From assembly GCA_002841275.1 (NCBI GenBank), contig PHET01000013.1:1-64000 (forward strand): DNA of 64,000 nt, given 5' to 3'. Each line of letters opens with the position of its first letter. Positions within the stretch are counted from its first letter, which is position 1. This DNA is from Actinobacteria bacterium HGW-Actinobacteria-7. GTDB lineage: Bacteria; Actinomycetota; Coriobacteriia; Anaerosomatales; PHET01. Of the stretch, positions 47,820-60,371 are shown in pieces. Under the pieces are notes generated by a model. The model had not been told where the DNA came from and made no database searches. It worked only from the letters and a program-made list of their open reading frames with translations. Both the position numbers and the translations under genes were made by a program.

Positions 47820-48191
47820 CTACTTAGGCTTCTTGGCGCCGTAGCGCGAGCGGGCCTGGTTACGGTTGTTGACCGCGGCGCAGTCGAGTGCGGCGCGGAT
47901 GACCTTGTAACGCACACCCGGCAGGTCCTTGACACGACCCCCACGCACGAGAACGATTGAGTGCTCCTGCAGGTTGTGCCCGATACCGGGGATGTAGGCC
48001 GTAACCTCCATCTGATTGGTCAGGCGCACGCGGCAGACCTTGCGCAGTGCCGAGTTAGGCTTCTTGGGCGTGGTCGTGTAGACGCGGGTACATACGCCCC
48101 GCTTCTGCGGATTGCCTTTGAGCGCCGGCGTCTTGCTCTTGTCGGCGACCTGCTTGCGGCCCTTCCGGACCAGCTGGTTGATAGTCGGCAA
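47820..48191 (-). CDS. rpsL: 30S ribosomal protein S12
   Basis: The 123-aa S12 begins (L/M)[20 protein letters not shown]. It keeps the decoding-centre loops [13 protein letters not shown] and [12 protein letters not shown] with the lysines whose changes give streptomycin resistance, so this allele looks streptomycin-sensitive. The start codon is TTG at 48191, with AAGGAG seven bases upstream. It opens the str operon behind a strong promoter. Confidence 0.99.
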   Translation of the reverse strand: MPTINQLVRKGRKQVADKSKTPALKGNPQKRGVCTRVYTTTPKKPNSALRKVCRVRLTNQMEVTAYIPGIGHNLQEHSIVLVRGGRVKDLPGVRYKVIRAALDCAAVNNRNQARSRYGAKKPK

Positions 48192-48272
48192 CGATCTACT
48201 CCTTCTTCCGTTATAGCTACCAGCCCGGATAAGTCACGTGCAGACCACCCGAGCATGAAGTCACAAGGTCGC

Positions 48273-48301
48273 ACTCTAGCAACCTCGGCGACCGATGTCA
48301 A
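48273..48301 (-). promoter_or_regulatory. Strong sigma-A promoter of the str operon (rpsL)
   Basis: On the minus strand a consensus TTGACA (48296-48301), a 17-base spacer and TAGAGT (48273-48278) lie 80 bases upstream of the rpsL start. It has the same hexamers as the promoter of rpmG. Confidence 0.9.
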
Positions 48302-48358
48302 ACGCCACGCACCCGGGCGTATCTACCTATAGGTACGTGTTCCTGCTCTACTCGCGAA

Positions 48359-48390
48359 CGGTGCCCCGCCTCGCGAGAGGCGGGGCACCG
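48359..48390 (-). terminator. Terminator after rpoC
   Basis: A perfect 14-bp GC-rich stem (CGGTGCCCCGCCTC / GAGGCGGGGCACCG) closed by a four-base loop lies 17 bases after the rpoC stop. The following minus-strand bases (TTCGCGAG) are not T-rich. The stem is very stable and separates rpoBC from the str promoter. A 12-bp palindrome TACCTATAGGTA at 48324-48335 follows. Confidence 0.7.
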
Positions 48391-48406
48391 CAAAGACCAG
48401 TTGAAG

Positions 48407-51400
48407 CTACGCCATGATCTGGATACCGTGGGCATCCAGGCCCGCCCGAACCTCTTCGACTGCCTTCTGCCCAATACCCGGCAGAGCCAGCAGATCGTCC
48501 TCGGAACGGCCCTTCAGATCCGACACCGTTGCCACTCCGGCCTCGGTGAACTTGTTCACCCATCGAGCGGAGACTCCGATATCGGTCAACGTGACGGTTT
48601 CGAGATCGTCAGAGATGGCAACGGCCTCGGACGCCGCCGCATCAAGCTCCTCAACCTCAACCGCTTCGTCAAAGGCAGTCAACACGTGCTCTGCCTCGGG
48701 GTCGAACGTCATATTCGCGAAGGCCGAGACGTCGATCTCAGTGGCGTCCTCGAGGTCGAAATCCCCGAACACGTTCTCAAGATCCGCTTCCGACAGTGCG
48801 CCCGGTTCGGGTCGAACGGGAAGAAGCGCCTCGATCTCCTTGAGTTCTTCAGGGGCCCAATCCGGAAGCGGTCCCTCGTGCGAAGATTCGGACTCGATGC
48901 TCTGGCCACGATAGCTGAGTTTCACGTCGCGGTAGCGCCGCATGCCGGTAGCAGCCGGAATGAGCTTACCGATGATAACGTTCTCTTTCAGACCGAGCAG
49001 CTCGTCTTCCTTGCCCGCGATCGCTGCGTCAGTAAGCACGCGCGTGGTCTCCTGGAAGGATGCGGCCGACAGGAACGAGTCGGTTGCAAGCGACGCCTTG
49101 GTGATTCCGAGCAGAACGGGATGGCCTGAGGCAGGCTCTCCACCTGCAGCGATCGCGCCTTCATTCGCAGTTGCAAAATCCATGCGGTCGATGAGCTGAC
49201 CGGGCAGCAGACCGGCGTCACCTGCCTCGGTCACGCTGACCTTGCGCAGCATCTGACGCGAAATCACTTCGATATGCTTGTCGTTGATGTCAACGCCCTG
49301 AGCACGATAGACGTCCTGGACCTGGTCGACGATGTAGCGCAGCGTGTCGTTCGGGCCCTTGAGATGCAGCAGGTCGTGCGGGTTCACAGAACCCCTTGAG
49401 AGCTGCTGGCCCAACTCCACCTTAGCGCCATCGACGACACCGGCGAGAAGCTGCATACGGCGCGACACCGTGTACTCAACCTCGGTCCCGTCGTCCGCCT
49501 TGATAGTCAGCTTGCGCGTCTTGTCCTCGTCCTCAATGCTGAGAACACCGCTGTTCTCAGCAAGAATCGCGAGGCCCTTCGGCTTCCTTGCCTCGAAGAG
49601 CTCGGTGACTCGGGGAAGACCGTGCGTGATGTCCTCACCTGCGACACCACCCGTGTGGAACGTACGCATGGTCAGCTGCGTGCCCGGCTCGCCGATGGAC
49701 TGGGCTGCGATGATGCCCACTGCAGTTCCGATATCCACCGGACGACCACTGGCAAGGTCCCAGCCATAGCAGGCCTGGCAGATTCCATGCTTCGCGCGGC
49801 AGGTCATGACTGTGCGCGCCACGACCTGCGTAACACCAGCGTCCGCGAGCGACTGAACGTCGTCGTCGTTGATGGCGTAGTAGCCCGCCTCGCGGACGAT
49901 CGCGCCAGTCTCGGCGTTGACAGCAGGCTCAAGCAGACATCTGCCCACGATGTTGTGATCGACGTTGCCATCGGACTTGAGCACCGAGAACGTGGCACCT
50001 TCGTCGGTGCCGCAATCCTGCTCGCGCACAATCACGTCCTGTGCGACATCGACCAGGCGCCTGGTCAGGTAACCGGAGTCCGCCGTACGAAGTGCGGTGT
50101 CGGCGAGACCCTTGCGTGCGCCGTGAGTCGAGATGAAGTACTCGAGAACGGTGAGGCCTTCTCGGAAGTTAGCCTTGATGGGACGGTCTATGATGTCACC
50201 CTTCGGGTTCGCCATCAGACCACGCATACCAGCAAGCTGACGAATCTGCTTGATGTTACCTCGGGCTCCGGAGTAAGCCATCATGTAGATGGGGTTGAAC
50301 TTGTCGAACGCTTCAGCCATCGCGTCACCGACATCATCGGTAGCACGAGTCCACACGTCGACGATCTGGCGGTGCCGCTCGTCACGCGTGATGAGCCCGC
50401 GCTCGTACTGGCTCTCAATCTTCACGACTTCTTTGTCAGACTCGGCGAGGATCTCCCACTTGTTCTCGGGAATCATGGCGTCGTAAACAGACACGGTCAG
50501 ACCAGCGCGCGTGGCGTAGTGGAAGCCCAGCCGCTTGATCTCATCGAGGATCTGGCCCATCTGAGTGGCGGGATAAGCCACTGAGCACTCTTCGACGATG
50601 CGGCTGATGCCCTTCTTATCGATCGAGTGGTTGATGAAAGCGTGGTCGTCCGGCAGCGAGCGGTTGAACGTGATTCGCCCAACCGTGGTCTCGATGCGCT
50701 CCCCTGCCTTCTTCTCTTCGAACTGTCCCAGCTTCACCTGCACGAGGGTATCTTCGCTCAAGCGAACGTTGACCTTGGCCTGCAGGTCGAGATCGGCCCT
50801 GTTGTCGTACGCCAACACCGCCTCGTCGGCGGACATGAACGTCCGACCTTCCCCAGGCATGCCGTCGCGGTGAGCGGTCAGATAGTAGAGACCGATGACC
50901 ATGTCCTGCGTCGGCGTGGTAAGCGGACGACCGTGCGCCGGGCTCTTGATATTGTTGGTGGAAAGCATGAGGATGCGTGCCTCTGCCTGCGCCTCTGTCG
51001 AGAGAGGCAGGTGAACAGCCATCTGGTCGCCGTCGAAGTCCGCGTTGAAGGCCGTACACACCAACGGGTGGATGCGGATGGCCTTGCCCTCGACCAAGAT
51101 CGGTTCGAAGGCCTGGATGCCCAGACGGTGCAGCGTAGGCGCGCGGTTGAGCATCACAGGATGGTCAGCGATGACTTCCTCGAGAACGTCCCACACGACA
51201 CCCTTGCCACGATCCACAAGACGCTTTGCAGCCTTGATGTTCTGAGCATGGTCGAGGTCGACCAAGCGCTTCATCACGAAGGGCTTGAACAGCTCGAGCG
51301 CCATTGCCTTGGGCAGACCGCACTGGTGCAGCTTGAGCTCAGGTCCAACCACGATGACCGAACGGCCGGAGTAGTCAACGCGCTTACCCAGAAGGTTCTG

Positions 51401-52684
51401 GCGGAAGCGACCCTGCTTACCCTTGAGCATGTCGGAGATCGACTTCAGGGGCCGGTTGCCGGGTCCTGTGACCGGGCGCCCGCGGCGTCCGTTATCGAAC
51501 AACGCGTCAACGGCTTCCTGGAGCATGCGCTTCTCATTGTTGACGATGATCTCAGGCGCGCCTAGATCAAGAAGCCTCTTGAGGCGATTGTTGCGGTTGA
51601 TGACGCGACGATACAGGTCATTCAAGTCGCTCGTAGCGAAGCGGCCACCGTCGAGCTGCACCATCGGACGCAGATCGGGCGGGATGACCGGAACCGCGTC
51701 GAGAATCATCCACTGGGGACGATTCTTCGACTTCTTGAAGGAATCCACGACCTTCAGACGCTTGATCGCCTTCTGGCGCTTCTGCCCTTTGCCGTCACGA
51801 ATCGTCGTGCGGAGTTCCTCGGCGAGGAGCTCAAGGTCCAGCTGAGCAAGGAGATCCTTGACCGCCTCAGCGCCCATGCCACCGCGGAAGTACGTGCCGT
51901 AGCGGACCTTCATCTCACGATAGAGGGTCTCATCGTTGACGAGTGACTTCACGGACAGCTTGTTGAAGGCGTCGAAGGCCTCCTGGAGCAACGACCTGCG
52001 ATCGGCGTACTCCTCGTCGACGTCCTTGATGTCGCGGTCGGCTTCCTTGTTGAGCTTCTTGATGCGATCCTCGACCGGCGTCTCATCGTCGTGGTCGTCA
52101 TGCTCTTCGGGCTCGATCTCTCCGCGGGCGACAGCAATCAGTCTGTCACGCTCTGCCTCGATCTCGGAAAGCTCCTCAGCCTTCTCCGCTTCCAATTGCT
52201 CGATATCGGCCGTCAGCTCGTCCTTGAGCATGGCGATATCCGCCTCGCGATCCTCTTCATTCACCGAGGTGATGATGGAGGAAGCGAAGTACAGTACCTT
52301 CTCGAGGTCCTTAGGCGCGATATCCAGCAGGTAGCCCATGCGCGAAGGCACACCTTTGAAGTACCAAATGTGGCTTACCGGTGCGGCAAGCTCAATATGT
52401 CCCATCCGCTCACGACGGACCTTGGCGCGAGTGACCTCAACACCACAGCGTTCGCACACGATGCCCTTGAAGCGGACACGCTTGTACTTGCCGCAGTAGC
52501 ACTCCCAGTCCTTTGTCGGGCCGAAGATCTTCTCGCAGAAGAGTCCGTCCTTCTCAGGCTTGAGCGTACGGTAGTTGATGGTCTCCGGCTTCTTGACCTC
52601 GCCACGTGACCACTGGCGGATCTGCTCGGACGACGCCAGGCCGATGCGCAGGCGGTCGAAGTTGTTCACATCGACGTCGAGCAC
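48407..52684 (-). CDS. rpoC: RNA polymerase subunit beta' with extra C-terminal alpha-CTD-like domain
   Basis: The 1425-aa catalytic subunit has the N-terminal zinc ribbon (CYCG...CERCG, near residues 60-80), the clamp coiled coil near 250, the active-site Mg loop [16 protein letters not shown] near 530 and the usual jaw and trigger regions. After the conserved body ends near residue 1280 it continues with an acidic linker (about 1285-1360) and a 65-residue HhH domain. That domain aligns with the alpha-CTD of rpoA in this window (18 of 48 positions identical by eye) and keeps the equivalents of R265, N268, G296 and K298. The GTG start has GGAGG eight bases upstream. It begins three bases after rpoB. 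Confidence 0.98.
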   Translation of the reverse strand: MLDVDVNNFDRLRIGLASSEQIRQWSRGEVKKPETINYRTLKPEKDGLFCEKIFGPTKDWECYCGKYKRVRFKGIVCERCGVEVTRAKVRRERMGHIELAAPVSHIWYFKGVPSRMGYLLDIAPKDLEKVLYFASSIITSVNEEDREADIAMLKDELTADIEQLEAEKAEELSEIEAERDRLIAVARGEIEPEEHDDHDDETPVEDRIKKLNKEADRDIKDVDEEYADRRSLLQEAFDAFNKLSVKSLVNDETLYREMKVRYGTYFRGGMGAEAVKDLLAQLDLELLAEELRTTIRDGKGQKRQKAIKRLKVVDSFKKSKNRPQWMILDAVPVIPPDLRPMVQLDGGRFATSDLNDLYRRVINRNNRLKRLLDLGAPEIIVNNEKRMLQEAVDALFDNGRRGRPVTGPGNRPLKSISDMLKGKQGRFRQNLLGKRVDYSGRSVIVVGPELKLHQCGLPKAMALELFKPFVMKRLVDLDHAQNIKAAKRLVDRGKGVVWDVLEEVIADHPVMLNRAPTLHRLGIQAFEPILVEGKAIRIHPLVCTAFNADFDGDQMAVHLPLSTEAQAEARILMLSTNNIKSPAHGRPLTTPTQDMVIGLYYLTAHRDGMPGEGRTFMSADEAVLAYDNRADLDLQAKVNVRLSEDTLVQVKLGQFEEKKAGERIETTVGRITFNRSLPDDHAFINHSIDKKGISRIVEECSVAYPATQMGQILDEIKRLGFHYATRAGLTVSVYDAMIPENKWEILAESDKEVVKIESQYERGLITRDERHRQIVDVWTRATDDVGDAMAEAFDKFNPIYMMAYSGARGNIKQIRQLAGMRGLMANPKGDIIDRPIKANFREGLTVLEYFISTHGARKGLADTALRTADSGYLTRRLVDVAQDVIVREQDCGTDEGATFSVLKSDGNVDHNIVGRCLLEPAVNAETGAIVREAGYYAINDDDVQSLADAGVTQVVARTVMTCRAKHGICQACYGWDLASGRPVDIGTAVGIIAAQSIGEPGTQLTMRTFHTGGVAGEDITHGLPRVTELFEARKPKGLAILAENSGVLSIEDEDKTRKLTIKADDGTEVEYTVSRRMQLLAGVVDGAKVELGQQLSRGSVNPHDLLHLKGPNDTLRYIVDQVQDVYRAQGVDINDKHIEVISRQMLRKVSVTEAGDAGLLPGQLIDRMDFATANEGAIAAGGEPASGHPVLLGITKASLATDSFLSAASFQETTRVLTDAAIAGKEDELLGLKENVIIGKLIPAATGMRRYRDVKLSYRGQSIESESSHEGPLPDWAPEELKEIEALLPVRPEPGALSEADLENVFGDFDLEDATEIDVSAFANMTFDPEAEHVLTAFDEAVEVEELDAAASEAVAISDDLETVTLTDIGVSARWVNKFTEAGVATVSDLKGRSEDDLLALPGIGQKAVEEVRAGLDAHGIQIMA

Positions 52685-52687
52685 GTG

Positions 52688-56203
<3,516 letters not shown>

Positions 56204-56314
56204 CAGGCGATTCCTCCTTCAGAAGATGGAGCGGACGACATTAGTCGCAAACTGCTATGTTAGTGAAACGCCTCTAGCGCGTCAAGATGCTTTCTCGGCT
56301 CACCAGAGCGCGTC

Positions 56315-56348
56315 GAAGGGCCGAGGTCAGTGGGGACCCCGGCCCTTC
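56315..56348 (-). terminator. Hairpin between rplL and rpoB (attenuator or processing site)
   Basis: GAAGGGCCG (56315-56323) pairs perfectly with CGGCCCTTC (56340-56348), and inside it GGTC pairs with GACC after a single mismatch. This 13-bp hairpin lies in the rplL-rpoB gap with no T-run behind it. In E. coli the same gap holds an attenuator and an RNase III site, so a similar role is plausible. Confidence 0.6.
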
Positions 56349-56396
56349 TGTCACGGCCGAACCTCTTCTCAGCGGAACGGCCGACCGCGATCAGAA

Positions 56397-56777
56397 CTAC
56401 TTGATGGTAACCGCAGCGCCAGCATCCTCGAGCTTGGACTTGGCCTCCTCGGCCTTGTCCTTCGCTGCGCCCTCAACAACGGCCTTGGGCGCGCTCTCGA
56501 CGAGATCCTTGGCCTCCTTCAGACCGAGGCTCGTGAGCTCACGGACGACCTTGATGACGGCGATCTTGTTGTCGCCATAGCCCTCGAGCACGACGTCAAA
56601 CGCAGTCTGCTCCTCCTCGGCGGCAGCGGCCTCGGCGGGAGCCGCCGCAGCCATGGCGACCGGAGCGGCCGCGGAGACACCAAAGGTCTCTTCCATCATC
56701 TTGACGAGCTCGGCGAGCTCCAGTGCCGGCTTGACCTTGATAGCCTCAAGGATCTCCTCATTGGTAAGTGCAGCCAT
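56397..56777 (-). CDS. rplL: 50S ribosomal protein L7/L12
   Basis: The 126-aa stalk protein has the N-terminal dimerisation helices ([22 protein letters not shown]), an Ala/Glu-rich hinge (about residues 45-60) and the C-terminal factor-binding domain with [21 protein letters not shown]. It recruits elongation factors. It follows rplJ by 75 bases and precedes the rplL-rpoB hairpin. Confidence 0.99.
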   Translation of the reverse strand: MAALTNEEILEAIKVKPALELAELVKMMEETFGVSAAAPVAMAAAAPAEAAAAEEEQTAFDVVLEGYGDNKIAVIKVVRELTSLGLKEAKDLVESAPKAVVEGAAKDKAEEAKSKLEDAGAAVTIK

Positions 56778-56852
56778 GTTGTCTCTCTCCTTCGATTCAT
56801 CGTTTCGCGGGGGCTTCGCCCCGCTACGCTTGTAAGTGAAGCCGAACCGCGA

Positions 56853-57374
56853 CTACGCGGCGGCTTTCTGGTCCGCGACGGCCTGTACGGTCCGTGCGAA
56901 CGCCTCGGTCGTTCCATTGAGCACACGGGCGAATCCGGTAAGCGGGTTGAGCATCGTACCCAGGAGCTTGGCGATAAGCTGCTCGCGTGAAGGCAGCATG
57001 GCAATCGCTTTGACTCCGTTTGAGTCAACGATCTGATTCTGGACGAAGCCACCTTTGAGTCCGAGAGCGGGATTCTCCTTCGCGAACGCGGTCAGTGCCT
57101 TGGCGGGAGCCACGGCGTCTTCGGCGATGAACACGAAAGCTGTGGGACCCTCGAGAAACGCGTCCATGTTGGGCAGCGCCAGCTCGCGGACCGCGATTTC
57201 GGTAAGAGAGTTCTTGTAGATCTTGATCTCTCCGCCGACCTCGCGAATCCTTGAACGCAGAATCTGCATCTGCTTGACCGTCAATCCACGATAGTCGGCC
57301 ATGATCACGGCTTCTGAAGCGTTGAAGCGCTCCTTGATCTCAGCGACGAGCGACTCTTTGTTTTCAGTTGGCAT
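56853..57374 (-). CDS. rplJ: 50S ribosomal protein L10
   Basis: The 173-aa L10 starts MPTENKESLVAEIKERFNAS and has ADYRGLTVKQMQILRSRIRE near residue 25; the C-terminal helix binds L12 dimers. It forms the base of the L7/L12 stalk. GGAGGGAAG precedes the ATG. The L10 leader and an attenuator-like hairpin lie upstream, so L10 probably controls its own synthesis. Confidence 0.98.
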   Translation of the reverse strand: MPTENKESLVAEIKERFNASEAVIMADYRGLTVKQMQILRSRIREVGGEIKIYKNSLTEIAVRELALPNMDAFLEGPTAFVFIAEDAVAPAKALTAFAKENPALGLKGGFVQNQIVDSNGVKAIAMLPSREQLIAKLLGTMLNPLTGFARVLNGTTEAFARTVQAVADQKAAA

Positions 57375-57470
57375 TTACTTCCCTCCTTCCTGTCACACGC
57401 ACTCCCCGGCCTGGTCCCGCAAGGGACCGGAGGTCGGGTCACGCCCTTCCGGAGTTGTCCGGAAACAGAC

Positions 57471-57507
57471 GCGGCCCCCGACTGCCATCGAAGGCAACGG
57501 GGGCCGC
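57471..57507 (-). terminator. Attenuator-like hairpin in the rplJ leader
   Basis: A 10-bp perfect stem (GCGGCCCCCG / CGGGGGCCGC) with an inner GCC/GGC pair is followed on the minus strand by GTCTGTTTCC, a loose T-tract. It lies about 100 bases before rplJ and just after the L10 leader. Confidence 0.7.
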
Positions 57508-57524
57508 GAGCAGTTCTATCTGCT

Positions 57525-57625
57525 GAGAGCCGCAATGCGGCTCATGCGACCACCTCGGCAGGCGGGGTGCGGTGGCTCCCCCTTAAGCCCGGACACTCTC
57601 CGGACGCCGGCTGTCTTCGGCAGCG
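57525..57625 (-). ncRNA. L10 leader (autoregulatory r-protein leader RNA)
   Basis: The minus strand of the 345-bp rplA-rplJ gap contains CCTGCCGAGGTGG, a sequence resembling the conserved core of L10 leader RNAs, flanked by CCACC that can pair with GGTGG, an upstream TTAAGGGGGAG stretch and a CCGGA/TCCGG stem, then a GAGCCGC-ATT-GCGGCTC hairpin (57527-57543). Position before rplJ-rplL and an attenuator-like hairpin fit the known role: L10(L12)4 binds the leader and represses. Boundaries are approximate. No ORF is seen in this gap. Confidence 0.6.
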
Positions 57626-57719
57626 GTTCGTACGCGATTTGTGATTGTCAATGCGACGTCGAAGTCTGACGCTGCGTGATTGCCCTGTCAAGCGACAACC
57701 TCGGGTTGATCGAGAAGGT

Positions 57720-58427
57720 CTACTCCTCGGTCAGGTTGCGCACTATGCTGGGGTCGATCTTGACTCCGGGACCCATGGTCGAGGCGGCAGTGACCGACTT
57801 CATGTACTTGCCCTTGGCCGCGGACGGCTTTGCGCGGATGATCTCATCGAGCAGAGCGGCGTAGTTCTCGACGAGAAGCTTCTCATCAAATGAGACACGC
57901 CCGACCGGGACATGCGCTATTCCGAACTTGTCGGCGCGATACTCAACACGACCGGCCTTGAGCTCGGTGATGATCTGCCCGACATTCATGGTCACAGTGC
58001 CGAGCTTCGGGTTAGGCATGAGTCCACGCGGTCCAAGTGCCTTACCCAGCTTGCCGACCTTGCCCATCATGTCCGGTGTTGCGACAGCGGCGTCGAAGTC
58101 AAAGAAGCCGCCTTCAATCTTGGCTACGAGGTCATCGCTGCCAACGATGTCCGCGCCAGCCGCCTCGGCCTCGCGAGCCTTGTCGCCCTCGGCGAATACC
58201 GCGACGCGAACATCCTTGCCGGTTCCGTGGGGCAGAGAAACGCTTCCGCGAATCTGCTGCTCGGCCTGGCGAGTGTCGATGCCGAGCCTGAAGTGGACTT
58301 CTACAGTCTCGTCAAACCTTGCGGTCGCGGACTGCTTCACTGTTCTCATCGCTTCAAGCGGTGAGTGTAGACGTCGCCGGTCGATCTTCTCGGCAACCTC
58401 CATGTACTTCTTGCCGTGCTTTGGCAT
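57720..58427 (-). CDS. rplA: 50S ribosomal protein L1
   Basis: ATG 58427 with AGGAGG upstream gives [20 protein letters not shown] and 235 aa; the track adds 29 residues. The family segment [25 protein letters not shown] lies near residue 118-142. L1 forms the mobile L1 stalk and, in many bacteria, represses the rplKA mRNA. It follows rplK by 96 bases. Confidence 0.98.
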   Translation of the reverse strand: MPKHGKKYMEVAEKIDRRRLHSPLEAMRTVKQSATARFDETVEVHFRLGIDTRQAEQQIRGSVSLPHGTGKDVRVAVFAEGDKAREAEAAGADIVGSDDLVAKIEGGFFDFDAAVATPDMMGKVGKLGKALGPRGLMPNPKLGTVTMNVGQIITELKAGRVEYRADKFGIAHVPVGRVSFDEKLLVENYAALLDEIIRAKPSAAKGKYMKSVTAASTMGPGVKIDPSIVRNLTEE

Positions 58428-58523
58428 TGCTACCTCCTGTGGTTCAGGCGGGCACCCTGATGGCACCCTCCCACGAGCGCGACGTGTGTCGCGCATTCCA
58501 ACGGTTGCTTGCACCTAGTGGTG

Positions 58524-58949
58524 CTAGTCAACTACTACGACGCCCATCGAGCGAGCCGTGCCGGCAATGATCCTCATACCGGCCTCGACGTCATTGGAGT
58601 TCAAGTCAGGTTCCTTGAGCTCGGCGATCTCGCGCAGCTGGGTCGAGGTGATCTCGCCAACCTTCGTGCGGTTGGGTACGCCGGATCCGCTCTCGATACC
58701 CAAGGCTTGCTTGATGAGCACAGCAGCCGGGGGGGTCTTGAGGATGAAGTCGAACGAACGATCCTCGTAGACCGAGATCTCGACCGGAATGATGGTGCCG
58801 GCCTTGTCGCTCGTCGCGGCGTTGAATGCCTGACAGAACTGCATGATGTTGACCTGATGCTGGCCGAGTGCCGGACCCACGGGGGGTGCGGGGTTCGCCT
58901 GAGCACCAGGAATCTGTAGCTTGATGAAGCCGACAACTTTCTTGGCCAT
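58524..58949 (-). CDS. rplK: 50S ribosomal protein L11
   Basis: ATG 58949 gives [20 protein letters not shown] and the standard 141 aa; the track adds 19 residues. The proline-rich thiopeptide-binding loop ([14 protein letters not shown]) and the C-terminal RNA-binding domain with [22 protein letters not shown] are intact. L11 supports the GTPase centre and (p)ppGpp synthesis by RelA. Confidence 0.99.
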   Translation of the reverse strand: MAKKVVGFIKLQIPGAQANPAPPVGPALGQHQVNIMQFCQAFNAATSDKAGTIIPVEISVYEDRSFDFILKTPPAAVLIKQALGIESGSGVPNRTKVGEITSTQLREIAELKEPDLNSNDVEAGMRIIAGTARSMGVVVVD

Positions 58950-59035
58950 CTTTGGACTCGTCCCTATCTCGCGTGCGACCGGGTTCTGGCCGCCCTGATG
59001 TCCCATTCAAACAACGACCCTGCCGAGAGAAGCGT

Positions 59036-59053
59036 CCGCGAGTCTCCTCGCGG
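59036..59053 (-). terminator. Short hairpin between nusG and rplK
   Basis: CCGCGAG and CTCGCGG pair perfectly over seven bases around a TCTC loop, 26 bases after the nusG stop. The minus strand continues ACGCTTCTCTC, a weak T-tract. This may end secE-nusG or act on rplK; it is not decisive. Confidence 0.4.
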
Positions 59054-59078
59054 CCCCACAGGACCGATAGTTTCCTTC

Positions 59079-59609
59079 TTAGACCCGTGCCACCTGGTCG
59101 AAACCAAGCTCGACAGGCGTATCTCTGCCGAAGATGGTCACCATGACCTTGACCGTGGATCGGTCGAGGTTGACCTCGGCGATAGTGCCATCGAACTCCG
59201 CAAACGGACCCGACGTGACCTTGACGTTCATACCCTCAACAAAGTCGGTCGTCGTCTTCTGCTTCGCGCCGGTCTCGGTCCGCTTCATGATGCGGTTGAA
59301 CTCCTCGCGAGAAAGCGGAACCGGCTTGCCTTGACTCCCTACGAAGCCCGTGACTCCCGGCGTATTGCGCACGACATACCAAGACTCGTCGTCAAGCTCC
59401 ATCTGCACGAGGATGTACCCCGGGAAGACCTTCTTCTCCGAGGTGACCCGCTTACCGCCCTCTTTGATGTCCGTCACAGTCTCGGTGGGAATCTTCACGT
59501 CGAAGATCTTCTCCTGCATGCCCATCGAATCAATGCGATGCAGCAGGTTGGTCCTCACCTTGTTCTCGTAGCCCGAGTAGGTATGGATGACGTACCACTT
59601 CTTTGCCAT
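59079..59609 (-). CDS. nusG: Transcription termination/antitermination factor NusG
   Basis: ATG 59609 overlaps the secE stop (TAATG) and gives MAKKWYVIHTYSGYENKVR and 176 aa; the track adds 45 residues from another gene. The NGN domain occupies about residues 1-110 and the KOW domain follows, with VKVTSGPFAEFDGTIAEVN near 125. NusG binds RNAP and couples it to Rho or ribosomes. Confidence 0.98.
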   Translation of the reverse strand: MAKKWYVIHTYSGYENKVRTNLLHRIDSMGMQEKIFDVKIPTETVTDIKEGGKRVTSEKKVFPGYILVQMELDDESWYVVRNTPGVTGFVGSQGKPVPLSREEFNRIMKRTETGAKQKTTTDFVEGMNVKVTSGPFAEFDGTIAEVNLDRSTVKVMVTIFGRDTPVELGFDQVARV

Positions 59610-59917
59610 TACTTGCCTGTCCCTGTAAGCAACCCGAGCGCCCAAACGACGATCGCGTCTGTGAAGAACGTGAATGCGGCGAAGAAGATGAGCGTCACTG
59701 CAACGACCATGCTCGAGTTCAACACCTCGGGTCGCTGCGGCCACACGACGCGCTTCATCTCTGAGCGCACGTCGCGCATATATTGAGCCAACCGCGCGAA
59801 GACGCCCGGCTTGGCAGGCTTGCCCGCCCCACCAGACTTGGTCTTGTCTGACTTCTTCGTCTTGGTACCCGTGTCGCCGATGGTCATAGTGCCGTCGGCG
59901 GTACTTGCCTTGGCCAT
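59609..59917 (-). CDS. secE: Protein translocase subunit SecE
   Basis: The 102-aa single-span SecE has a long Lys/Gly/Thr-rich cytoplasmic N-terminus (about residues 1-38), the conserved amphipathic segment RDVRSEMKRVVWPQRPEVLNS near 48, and one membrane helix (VVAVTLIFFAAFTFFTDAIV). It clamps SecY. The stop overlaps the nusG start, so the two are coupled. Confidence 0.96.
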   Translation of the reverse strand: MAKASTADGTMTIGDTGTKTKKSDKTKSGGAGKPAKPGVFARLAQYMRDVRSEMKRVVWPQRPEVLNSSMVVAVTLIFFAAFTFFTDAIVVWALGLLTGTGK

Positions 59918-60006
59918 CTCTTCATCCGTCCGTCCCAGTGAGTCTGCTTTCGTCGACTCACTTACGCAACAAACGCCGCGACCTCAAAGTCGCGACGGAG
60001 GTGATC

Positions 60007-60083
60007 TGGCAGGCCAGGAGGGGCTCGAACCCCCAACATCCGGTTTTGGAGACCGGCGCTCTACCAATTGGAGCTACTTATGA
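60007..60083 (-). tRNA. trnW: tRNA-Trp (CCA), 5' acceptor strand not matching
   Basis: The D-arm (GCTC...GAGC), anticodon stem-loop CCGGT-CTCCAAA-ACCGG with anticodon CCA, T-arm (TTCGAGC loop) and a 3' acceptor CTGGCCT-G-CCA are all clear. The 5' acceptor should read AGGCCAG, but the seven bases before T8 are TCATAAG, the last codons of rpmG, which pair with the 3' strand at only two positions plus one wobble. As written the acceptor stem cannot form. See findings. Confidence 0.75.
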
Positions 60084-60205
60084 GTCTTGCACCACTTGCA
60101 GTACTTCTTGAACTCGATACGCTCCGGGTTCGACTGCTTGTTCTTGTTGGTGGTGTAGTTCCGGCGTTTGCACTCGGTGCACGCCAACGTCACCAGGGTT
60201 CGCAT
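60074..60205 (-). CDS. rpmG: 50S ribosomal protein L33 (zinc form), C-terminus apparently cut short
   Basis: This ORF is absent from the track because of its size. The 43-aa product begins [20 protein letters not shown] and has both CxxC pairs (CTEC near residue 9 and CKWC near 36), so it is zinc-type L33. It ends at KTHK with a TAG that is also T8-A9-G10 of the tRNA-Trp gene. L33 proteins normally run on about six more residues (a His-x-E-T-K/R type ending). A consensus promoter lies 56 bases upstream and AAGGAGG precedes the ATG. Confidence 0.85.
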   Translation of the reverse strand: MRTLVTLACTECKRRNYTTNKNKQSNPERIEFKKYCKWCKTHK

Positions 60206-60260
60206 TGGTCCTCCTTGTGTCCGCGCCGACAAGCGCACAGGGGCGCAGGCACGGTAGGGT

Positions 60261-60290
60261 ACTCTAGCACCCCTTTTTCGGCACTGTCAA
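60261..60290 (-). promoter_or_regulatory. Strong sigma-A promoter of rpmG-trnW-secE-nusG
   Basis: On the minus strand TTGACA (60285-60290), an 18-base spacer and TAGAGT (60261-60266) lie upstream of rpmG and after the tuf terminator. The hexamers equal those of the rpsL promoter. Confidence 0.88.
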
Positions 60291-60323
60291 ACTCACTACC
60301 GCCCCAGATAGAGGGGCGAAACA

Positions 60324-60347
60324 GGGCCCGGCAAGGGTGCCGGGCCC
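60324..60347 (-). terminator. Terminator after tuf
   Basis: A 10-bp perfect GC stem (GGGCCCGGCA / TGCCGGGCCC) with a four-base loop lies 24 bases after the tuf stop, followed on the minus strand by TGTTTCGCC. Confidence 0.8.
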
Positions 60348-60371
60348 CACGTGTTTCGCTGCGTAGCAGTT

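Noticed and set aside
48324-48335. 12-bp palindrome TACCTATAGGTA near the rpsL promoter as an operator
   Set aside because: It lies upstream of the -35 box and is too short and isolated to call a regulator site without conservation data.
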